A stretch of DNA of 64,000 nt from Bacteroidota bacterium. Its GTDB lineage: Bacteria; Bacteroidota; Ignavibacteria; Ignavibacteriales; Ignavibacteriaceae. The stretch lies in the NCBI GenBank assembly GCA_022564295.1, contig JADFLR010000021.1, forward strand, positions 1-64,000, written 5' to 3'. The notes below the pieces were generated by a model that made no database searches, had not been told where the DNA came from, and saw only the letters and a list, made by a program, of their open reading frames with translations. This document shows, piece after piece, positions 57,282-64,000 of this stretch. Every line of letters starts with the position of its first letter. Positions within the stretch are counted from its first letter, which is position 1. The translations under genes were made by a program, and so were the position numbers.

Positions 57282-58796
57282 ATGTCAGAGTCACTATTAA
57301 AATATTTTCGCTTAATGTATGATTCAATTCGTTTTCCTATTCAGGTTGTGAATAAGGGGGGTTACGTTGTTTATGTGAACGAATTATTTACCATCCAATG
57401 GGGCTACACACTTTCGGAAATTAAAGAATATAATATTTTCCAAGATAACGAATTAGTGAGGAAAGGTGTACAGCAATTAATTAATGATGCATTTGAAAAA
57501 GAAAAATATTCAACCTTTGATAATTATGTTGATTCACTTCTTATAAACAGAGAGTTTGCAGTGCCATTATTACGAACAAGTATCTTTCCTATTAACTATA
57601 ACGGTGAGAGCTATGTAGTTCTTCTTCACGAAGATCAAACAGAACAAGTGCTGGCTGAAGAAGAAATAAAAAAGGCGAGAGATATGGGTAAAGAAGCCGA
57701 GAGACTAAAAGATACTTTTTTAACCGTGCTTTCGCACGAATTAAGAACACCGCTTAACATAATATTAGGTTATTCAACAATAATAAGAGAAAATCTTATA
57801 GATAAATTTAATGCTGAAGAAAAAATATACCTTGATAATCTATATGCAGGAAGTACTAGGTTGTTTAAAAGTATAACACAAATGCTTGAGTTTGCGCAGA
57901 TTGAAGCTGGTAATTATAAAATGAGTATTGACTCCTATAATCTGTGTGAAGTAGTACAAAGCTGTATTGTTACTAACAATCAAAATGCAATTGATAAAAA
58001 TCTGGAAATCAAAGCTAATTTTGAAAAGAACAAAATATATGCGGATATGGATTTACAATGCACAGAAACAGCTATAAATAATCTTTTGGATAATGCAATT
58101 AAGTTTACCCGACATGGCTTTATTGATATCGAGGTAAGTTTAACGGAAGACAGAGGTTTAGCAACCTGTAAGATAAAAGATACTGGAATTGGTATTTCCT
58201 CTCAGTATTTAGATCATCTGCACCAGCCATTTAGCCAGGAGGATTTGAACATCGGCAGGAACTATGAAGGAAATGGACTAGGATTAGCCCTTTCCAAAAA
58301 GTATATAGAAAAAATGGGCGGTTCAATTTTGGTTGATAGTATTAAAGGAGTTGGAACTACTGTTACGGTTACTCTCCCGTTATCAAAAGAGCAATTCCGT
58401 GAACTGCCTGAATCGCCTGCAGTTGAGGGAGTCGATTTCAATAAAATATATATGTTTGATGATACACAAGAATCGTATAATTTGATAAAAGTGTTCCTCA
58501 GAGATACATACAAATTTGAAAATCATAATTTTGATAATTACGATATTGACTTTGTTAAAGAAGATTATTTTTCGATAATTATGTTGGATGTACCTAAAAA
58601 TTTGTGGGATAAATGTCTTGAGATGGTAAGAGAGATCAAGGATAACGATCCCTTTAAACGACCGGTGCTTGTTCTATCAAGTGAGTTTATGCACGACAAG
58701 ATTGCCAGTTTTTATCAATCAGGAGCCGATAAATTTTTGGTAAAACCATTTTCGAAAAATCATTTGCTTGCAGCAATAGAAAAAATCACAGCTTAA
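57282..58796 (+). CDS. hybrid PAS-histidine kinase with C-terminal receiver
   Basis: A 504-residue hybrid kinase. N-terminal PAS domain (about 10-120), HisKA box SHELRTPLN with H152, HATPase_c (NLLDNAIKFT, DTGIGIS, GNGLGLALSKKYI) and C-terminal receiver (about 385-504) with phosphoacceptor D436 (IIMLDV) and Lys K488 (VKPF). All catalytic residues are present, in contrast to the preceding GAF protein and the sigma-54 activator. No membrane helix, so the signal is probably intracellular. The final output is not encoded here. Confidence 0.9.
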   Translation: MSESLLKYFRLMYDSIRFPIQVVNKGGYVVYVNELFTIQWGYTLSEIKEYNIFQDNELVRKGVQQLINDAFEKEKYSTFDNYVDSLLINREFAVPLLRTSIFPINYNGESYVVLLHEDQTEQVLAEEEIKKARDMGKEAERLKDTFLTVLSHELRTPLNIILGYSTIIRENLIDKFNAEEKIYLDNLYAGSTRLFKSITQMLEFAQIEAGNYKMSIDSYNLCEVVQSCIVTNNQNAIDKNLEIKANFEKNKIYADMDLQCTETAINNLLDNAIKFTRHGFIDIEVSLTEDRGLATCKIKDTGIGISSQYLDHLHQPFSQEDLNIGRNYEGNGLGLALSKKYIEKMGGSILVDSIKGVGTTVTVTLPLSKEQFRELPESPAVEGVDFNKIYMFDDTQESYNLIKVFLRDTYKFENHNFDNYDIDFVKEDYFSIIMLDVPKNLWDKCLEMVREIKDNDPFKRPVLVLSSEFMHDKIASFYQSGADKFLVKPFSKNHLLAAIEKITA

Positions 58797-58855
58797 CTAT
58801 TTATTCTCCATTCTCTATTTAACTAAGTGTTGTATAATTAACCATTGGGTGTTAA

Positions 58856-59560
58856 TTGAATCTTAAAGAATTAAAAAAGACTATTAGGGCAAATGCTAAT
58901 AAGGATCACGCTAAGACAATGCAATGGTTCTTCAAAACAGGAAAGGGGGAATATGGAGAGGGAGATAAGTTTATTGGAATTAAAGTGCCTGTTCAAAGAA
59001 AGATAGCCAAAAAATTTGGGGAATTGGATTTAGAAGATTTACAAAAGCTACTTAATTCCAAAATACATGAAGAACGATTAATTTCACTATTGATACTTGT
59101 TGATAAGTATGATAAAGCTGATGAAAAAGTAAAGGATAAAATTTATCGTTTTTATAAAAAGAACAGAAGAAAAATTAATAACTGGGATTTAGTAGATCTA
59201 TCTGCTCCTAAAATTCTGGGAATACATTTATTAAATCATGACAAACAAATATTGTATAAGTATGCTCATTCAAAAAACCTTTGGGAAAAGCGAATCTCTA
59301 TTATTTCGACGTACAGCTTTATAAAAAATCATGATTTCAATACCACATTAGAAATATCGGATATCTTATTAAATGATGATCAAGACTTGATCCATAAAGC
59401 TGTGGGATGGATGCTTAGAGAAGTGGGAAAACAGAGTTTGCAAATATTAGAAAAATTTCTTAAACCACGATATAAAAAAATGCCGAGGACAATGCTTCGA
59501 TATTCAATTGAAAAATTTCCTGAGAAGAAGAGAAAAAAATATTTAAAAGGAGAAATCTAA
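58856..59560 (+). CDS. DNA alkylation repair protein, AlkD-like
   Basis: A 234-residue HEAT-repeat-like DNA glycosylase of the AlkD/YhaZ type that removes alkylated bases. Conserved segments are GVKVPVQRKIAKK-like FIGIKVPVQRK, NNWDLVDLSAPKILG and AVGWMLREVGK; the latter Asp/Trp residues line the AlkD active site. The start is TTG 58856. Ribosome-binding site is poor. It is followed by the RidA gene after 7 bp. Confidence 0.88.
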   Translation: MNLKELKKTIRANANKDHAKTMQWFFKTGKGEYGEGDKFIGIKVPVQRKIAKKFGELDLEDLQKLLNSKIHEERLISLLILVDKYDKADEKVKDKIYRFYKKNRRKINNWDLVDLSAPKILGIHLLNHDKQILYKYAHSKNLWEKRISIISTYSFIKNHDFNTTLEISDILLNDDQDLIHKAVGWMLREVGKQSLQILEKFLKPRYKKMPRTMLRYSIEKFPEKKRKKYLKGEI

Positions 59561-59567
59561 AGTAAAT

Positions 59568-59957
59568 ATGAAAAAGAGAGAAAATATTTCATCAGGTGCA
59601 ATTTGGGAAGATAAGGTTGGCTATTCACGGGCGGTAAAAGTTGATGATCTTATTGAAATATCAGGAACAACTGCTGTAAACGGCAGTGAAGTAGTTGCTG
59701 TTGGTGATCCTTATGAGCAAACTAAATTCATTATAGAAATGTTTTCTTCAATTCTTGAAGAAGCCGGCAGTTCGTTAAAAGATATAATTAGAGTTAGAAT
59801 TTATGTGAGAGAGATTACTGATTGGGAAAAAGTAGGAAAAGCCTTTTTCGAATATTTTAAAAATATAAGACCCGCAGCAACTTTAGTTGAGGTGAGTTCA
59901 TTAATTGATCCGCAATTACTTGTAGAGATGGAAGCCACCGCAATAATTACTGAATGA
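59568..59957 (+). CDS. RidA (YjgF/YER057c/UK114) family protein
   Basis: A 129-residue RidA-family protein. Conserved residues include the Arg near RPAATLVEVSSL and the Glu in MEATAI, which in RidA act on enamine/imine intermediates. The usual trimeric fold is expected. It lacks the N-terminal TxxAP segment of the best-known RidA proteins, so it is likely one of the diverged Rid subfamilies. Cotranscribed with alkD. Biological substrate unknown. Confidence 0.88.
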   Translation: MKKRENISSGAIWEDKVGYSRAVKVDDLIEISGTTAVNGSEVVAVGDPYEQTKFIIEMFSSILEEAGSSLKDIIRVRIYVREITDWEKVGKAFFEYFKNIRPAATLVEVSSLIDPQLLVEMEATAIITE

Positions 59958-60148
59958 AGTTAAAAAACTTATATTTCATTACAGCAGTTATGTCCAAAAT
60001 TGGTCACCGTTATTGGTGTTGATTGTATAATCCAGTTGATCTTAGTAATTAAACGCAGCTGAAATTGTACAGACCGTTTTATCATTTTGCAATAAACTAA
60101 TTCTATTATAAATTACATTATTAAGATTTAAAAAGCATAAAATAACTA

Positions 60149-62647
60149 ATGAAACAGAGAACAAAAGACAAAGTAATAAACAGCGAATCGATTTTCTTTA
60201 CAGATGAAGAAGACCCGCGTACTTATTCCCTTTCAAATCAATTTGCCGAACACATGGAATTTGAACTGGTTAAGGATAAAATAACAGCAACGGGAGACGA
60301 TGCATATTTTTCGTTATCATTGGCTGTCCGCGATCGTTTGGTAAGAAGATGGCTTCGAACTCAAAATCAATATTATGAAAAGGATGTGAAAAGAGTTTAC
60401 TACCTCTCGTTAGAGTATTTGATGGGAAGACTTTTGGGTAATGCCCTTATAAATATGGGTCTTTATGATGAATGCTATAAAATCCTTAAGAAGGACGGAT
60501 ACAGCCTAGAAGAAATCAGAGATTTTGAAAAAGATATGGGTCTGGGTAATGGGGGTCTCGGTCGTCTTGCAGCTTGTTATTTAGATTCTATGGCTACTCT
60601 GGAACTTCCTGCGTTTGGTTATGGAATCCGATATGAATACGGAATTTTTGAACAGGAAATTGAAAATGGTTATCAGGCTGAATATGCTGATAGCTGGCTA
60701 AGTGGCGGAAATCCTTGGGATATAATGAGAAGAGAGCTGTCCTTCAAAGTTAAATTTTATGGTAAGGTTGAGCGAACTGAAAATCCTGATGGTACTTATT
60801 CATTTGAATGGGTTGATACTGAAGATGTTCAGGCACTCGCTTATGATGTGCCGATACCCGGTTATAAAAATAATACTGTAAATAATTTACGCCTCTGGCA
60901 AGCAAAAGCATCTAAAGATTTTAGTTTTAAAGATTTTAATCTTGGCAATTATGTTGCAGCGGTTGCAACTAAAAATGAATCGGAAACAATATCAAAAGTT
61001 CTTTATCCGAATGATAGTTATGTGGAAGGCAAATTCCTCCGACTGAAACAACAATACTTTTTTGTTTCTGCAACTTTACAGGATATAATAAGAAAGTACA
61101 AAGTTAGTCATGATTCCCTAGATAATTTTGCGAAAAAGACAGCTATTCAGTTAAATGATACTCATCCTGTTATTGCAATACCTGAATTAATGCGAATCTT
61201 AATTGATGAAGAAAAAATTGGATGGAATAAAGCTTGGGAAATAACTTCCAAAACATTTGCTTATACAAACCACACAGTTGTTCCGGAAGCACTTGAAGAA
61301 TGGTCAATTCAACTTTTCGAGGAATTGCTGCCGCGTCATCTTCAGATAGTTTCTGAAATAAATAGAAGATTTTTAAAGGATGTTAAGAAAAACTATACTA
61401 GTGATGAAAATATTATTTCCAAACTTTCAATAATTGGGAGTGGAAACGTAAGAATGGCAAACCTTGCAATAGTTGGCAGCTTTGCTGTAAATGGTGTTGC
61501 AGCTCTTCACACTAAAATTATAAAGGAAAGAATTTTTCCGCATTTTAATCAGATATTTCCCGGCAAATTTATAAACATAACAAATGGAATAACACCAAGA
61601 AGATGGCTTAAAACTGCTAATCCTTTTCTATCTAAAATTATATCGGAAAAAATTGGAGACGGTTGGATCAAAAATTTAGGTGAGCTTGGCAAGTTAGAGC
61701 AGTTTATTGATGATGAAGAATTCCGTGAAAGCTGGCGCAGTGCAAAATGGCTTAATAAGCGGTTGCTGATTGATTACATCGAAAAAGATCAGGATATTAA
61801 AATTAATCCCGAAGCGATGGTGGATGCTCAAATAAAAAGATTTCATGAATACAAACGACAGCTTTTAAATGTGTTGCATGTTATTACACTCTATAACCGG
61901 ATAAAAGATAATCCTCAATTGGAGATGGTTCCACGCACAGTAATATTTGGCGGTAAAGCAGCGCCTGCTTATCACGCGGCAAAACTTATCATCAAACTAA
62001 TAAACTCTGTGGGCAAAGTTATTAATGCAGATAAAGATGTTGGAGATAAACTAAGAGTTGTCTTCATAAAAAATTATTCTGTAACACTTGCAGAAAGAAT
62101 TATTCCAGCATCCGAACTCTCGGAGCAAATTTCAATGGCTGGTTTAGAAGCATCAGGTACTGGAAATATGAAGTTTGCGTTGAACGGTGCATTAACCATT
62201 GGTACTATGGACGGAGCAAATATTGAAATTAAAGAAGAAGTTGGCGATGAAAATATTTTTATTTTCGGTCTTTTAGCAGACGAAGTGATTAAGCTGAAAG
62301 AAACCGGTTATAATCCGTATAAGTATTACGAAGCTAATACAAACTTGAAGCGTGTGATAGATATGATAAAATCCAATTATTTTAGTAAAAATGAACCGGG
62401 AATATTTAACTCTATTATCGATAGTTTATTAAACGATGATAATTATTGTTTATTTGCAGATTTTCAATCGTATGTGGATACACAGGATGAAGTTAGCTCT
62501 GTATATCAGAATGTTGATGAGTGGACGAGAAGATCGATTTATAATGTGGCAAGGATTGGAAAATTTTCAAGTGATCGTTCTGTTAAAGAGTACGCGGAAA
62601 ATATTTGGAAAGTTAAACCAACTCCGATAAAAGATACAACTAAATAA
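60149..62647 (+). CDS. glgP: glycogen/starch/alpha-glucan phosphorylase
   Basis: An 832-residue GT35 phosphorylase releasing glucose 1-phosphate from alpha-1,4-glucans. Full-length family motifs: GNGGLGRLAACYLDS, NDTHPVIAIPELMR, FHEYKRQLLN and the PLP site EASGTGNMKFALNGAL with Schiff-base lysine K675. No glycogen synthase or branching enzyme gene is in the window. It stands alone with 190 bp upstream. Confidence 0.97.
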   Translation: MKQRTKDKVINSESIFFTDEEDPRTYSLSNQFAEHMEFELVKDKITATGDDAYFSLSLAVRDRLVRRWLRTQNQYYEKDVKRVYYLSLEYLMGRLLGNALINMGLYDECYKILKKDGYSLEEIRDFEKDMGLGNGGLGRLAACYLDSMATLELPAFGYGIRYEYGIFEQEIENGYQAEYADSWLSGGNPWDIMRRELSFKVKFYGKVERTENPDGTYSFEWVDTEDVQALAYDVPIPGYKNNTVNNLRLWQAKASKDFSFKDFNLGNYVAAVATKNESETISKVLYPNDSYVEGKFLRLKQQYFFVSATLQDIIRKYKVSHDSLDNFAKKTAIQLNDTHPVIAIPELMRILIDEEKIGWNKAWEITSKTFAYTNHTVVPEALEEWSIQLFEELLPRHLQIVSEINRRFLKDVKKNYTSDENIISKLSIIGSGNVRMANLAIVGSFAVNGVAALHTKIIKERIFPHFNQIFPGKFINITNGITPRRWLKTANPFLSKIISEKIGDGWIKNLGELGKLEQFIDDEEFRESWRSAKWLNKRLLIDYIEKDQDIKINPEAMVDAQIKRFHEYKRQLLNVLHVITLYNRIKDNPQLEMVPRTVIFGGKAAPAYHAAKLIIKLINSVGKVINADKDVGDKLRVVFIKNYSVTLAERIIPASELSEQISMAGLEASGTGNMKFALNGALTIGTMDGANIEIKEEVGDENIFIFGLLADEVIKLKETGYNPYKYYEANTNLKRVIDMIKSNYFSKNEPGIFNSIIDSLLNDDNYCLFADFQSYVDTQDEVSSVYQNVDEWTRRSIYNVARIGKFSSDRSVKEYAENIWKVKPTPIKDTTK

Positions 62648-62771
62648 ATTGCAAGCTTAAAAAGTTAACTGCTAGAATAATACATCGCAAAAATATTTTG
62701 TAAATTTCCGTTAGTAAATAAAAAGCATTACATTTATTGAGAAAAATTAAGTTGAAAGAGATATAATATTT

Positions 62772-63266
62772 ATGGAGTATTCAATTCATTCCAAATCACA
62801 TATTGGTCATGTTCATTTAACTGTTGCTGATTTGGAACGTTCAATCAAGTTCTATCGCGATCTCCTGGGATTTAATGTTACTGCAAGGTTTGGTAATTCG
62901 GCGGTCTTTTTATCTTCCGGTGACTACCACCATCACATCGGATTGAATACCTGGGCAGGTCCCGCTGCAACTCCTCCACCCGAAGGTCATTCTGGTCTTT
63001 ATCATTTTGCCATTCTCTATCCGAATCGTCATGAACTTGCAAAAGCCTTTAAGGTTTTGTGGGAGGAAAAATATCCTATTGAAGGCGCATCCGATCATGG
63101 AATTACCGAATCAATTTACATTAATGATCCTGATGACAATGGTATTGAGCTGTATTGTGACAGATCAAACGAAGTATGGCCAACTGATGAAGACGGAAAT
63201 TTTATTCTTGTTACAACGCCTCTGGATCTTCCTAATTTGCTTTCTGAACTAGACTTACAAGAATAA
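62772..63266 (+). CDS. VOC-family (catechol 2,3-dioxygenase/glyoxalase-like) metalloprotein
   Basis: A 164-residue two-module VOC protein. Metal ligands are likely H13 (HIGHVHL), His of the HHHIGLNTWAG strand and Glu of GIELYCDR. The HLTVADLERSIKFYRDLLGF opening is that of CatE-like extradiol dioxygenases. Reaction and substrate cannot be determined; dioxygenase, isomerase or thiol-transferase roles are possible. It lies directly before the MarR-GNAT gene, 82 bp away on the same strand, and could belong to its regulon. Confidence 0.8.
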   Translation: MEYSIHSKSHIGHVHLTVADLERSIKFYRDLLGFNVTARFGNSAVFLSSGDYHHHIGLNTWAGPAATPPPEGHSGLYHFAILYPNRHELAKAFKVLWEEKYPIEGASDHGITESIYINDPDDNGIELYCDRSNEVWPTDEDGNFILVTTPLDLPNLLSELDLQE

Positions 63267-63308
63267 TAGGTTAAATCATTTTGAAATATGAGAATATTTC
63301 ACTAAATA

Positions 63309-63324
63309 ACGTAAGTACTTACGT
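63309..63324. promoter_or_regulatory. perfect 16-bp palindrome, probable operator
   Basis: ACGTAAGTACTTACGT is identical to its reverse complement and lies 24 bp before the ATG of the MarR-GNAT gene. A further half-site TACTTAC occurs at 63341-63347, and a looser dyad (GAAATAT/ATATTTC) at 63283-63300. MarR proteins bind such palindromes, usually for autorepression. Confidence 0.6.
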
Positions 63325-63348
63325 AAATAATAATATAAAATACTTACA

Positions 63349-64000
63349 ATGGATAATGAATTATTCTTTGGAATAAGACTAAAAAAAACAGGTGAAATGT
63401 TATCCTCACAGATAGCTCAGATTCTGTCAGATAAAAAAATTGAATTTGAGCCGCGTGGACTATATCTATTAATTATTCTGCAGGAAAAGGGACATGCCAG
63501 TATAAAAGAAATTACAGCAATTCTTAGGATGACACATCCGGCAATTGTTCAAATGGTAAATTCACTAAATAATATTGAGTTGATAACTCAGAGTAAATCA
63601 GTTGATGATAAGCGAATAACATTAATTGAATTAACTGAAAAAGGGAAAGAGGAACTTAATAGAATTAAGCCGGTTCTGACTGAAATAGAAAATGCCCTTG
63701 AATCAATAAACAATGAAATTGATGTAAATTTGAAATATTCGTTATCAAAATTAAATGAAGCTACAAAAAGCAAATTGTTAATACTGAAAGTGAAAGAAGG
63801 ATTAAAACAAAAAGCCATACAGGAAATAAATATTGTTCCCTATAACAGAAAGTACAAATCTGATTTTGCAAAATTGAATTATGAATGGCTTGAAAAATAT
63901 TTTGAAATAGATATAGAAAGTAAACGAACCCTAAAAAATCCTGAAAAAGATATCATTAAAAAAGGTGGCGAGATTTTCTTCGCAATACTTAATGAGTATG
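63349..64000 (+). CDS. MarR-type regulator fused to GNAT acetyltransferase (truncated by window end)
   Basis: 217 residues seen, the 3' end is missing. Residues ~10-145 are a MarR winged helix (ASIKEITAILRMTHPAIVQMV, SVDDKRITLIELTEKGKE). From residue ~161 (NIVPYNRKYKSDFAKLNYEWLEKYF) the text is that of a GNAT acetyltransferase domain found fused to MarR in many bacteria, and the ORF is still open at the window edge. The GNAT core with the acetyl-CoA loop lies outside the window. The upstream palindrome supports autoregulation. Confidence 0.85.
   Translation, partial: MDNELFFGIRLKKTGEMLSSQIAQILSDKKIEFEPRGLYLLIILQEKGHASIKEITAILRMTHPAIVQMVNSLNNIELITQSKSVDDKRITLIELTEKGKEELNRIKPVLTEIENALESINNEIDVNLKYSLSKLNEATKSKLLILKVKEGLKQKAIQEINIVPYNRKYKSDFAKLNYEWLEKYFEIDIESKRTLKNPEKDIIKKGGEIFFAILNEY

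Overview
The window looks like chromosomal DNA of a Gram-negative bacterium of the FCB group, most likely class Ignavibacteria (Ignavibacteriota, related to Bacteroidota/Chlorobi). The DNA is AT-rich with AAA/ATT-biased codons. Two large secreted proteins end in a type IX secretion (T9SS) type A sorting domain of the wording common in that class (EQNYPNPFNP ... VYDVLGN ... LVNEEK ... MILL[KR]). Lipid A genes (lpxB, a DUF374/LpxJ-like acyltransferase, lpxK) show an outer membrane. The taxonomic call is inference from these features. Genes are dense. No rRNA, tRNA, CRISPR array, integrase or intact insertion sequence was recognised.

Layout. 0-5.2 kb: rlmD and a methyltransferase gene (minus), then a DUF1232 protein, a Nudix hydrolase and recN. 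5.3-16.5 kb: envelope and secreted proteins (DUF6588-like protein, small lipoprotein, T9SS carboxypeptidase, T9SS Asp-box protein, DUF4097 protein), with hemW, a dicarboxylate/glutamate symporter and an iodotyrosine-deiodinase-like nitroreductase. 16.5-23.8 kb (minus): trxA, murI, glnD, queF, queC and an MFS transporter, with a 0.9-kb geneless stretch (16,925-17,852) full of palindromic repeats. 24-40.4 kb (plus): tpiA, an odd GH2-like/membrane fusion, smc, a HAD phosphatase, an isoprenylcysteine-methyltransferase-like protein, the lpxB-lpxJ-like-lpxK cluster, ppdK, queA and ispD.

40.4-58.8 kb is the most unusual part. A peptide (Opp/Dpp) ABC transporter is split into two divergent ATPase genes, a lipoprotein solute-binding protein and two permeases. 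The permease genes overlap each other and run, by start/stop overlaps, into a Ser/Thr kinase-P-loop-TPR giant and then a sigma-54 activator whose receiver-like domain has lost its phosphorylation residues. Next is a 320-bp regulatory-looking gap with a near-consensus sigma-54 promoter and a palindrome. It is followed by a small exported protein made of six tandem 16-residue repeats, each ending in Arg, closed by a strong terminator. Downstream are a surface gluzincin protease/beta-propeller/barrel protein and two sensor-kinase genes. I propose, as a hypothesis only, a self-sensing peptide circuit: a secreted repeat precursor, Arg-specific release of peptides, Opp import, TPR sensing and sigma-54 control.

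58.8-64 kb: AlkD-like DNA glycosylase, RidA-family protein, glycogen phosphorylase, a VOC-family protein, and a MarR-GNAT fusion gene cut by the window end, with a perfect 16-bp palindrome in front of it.
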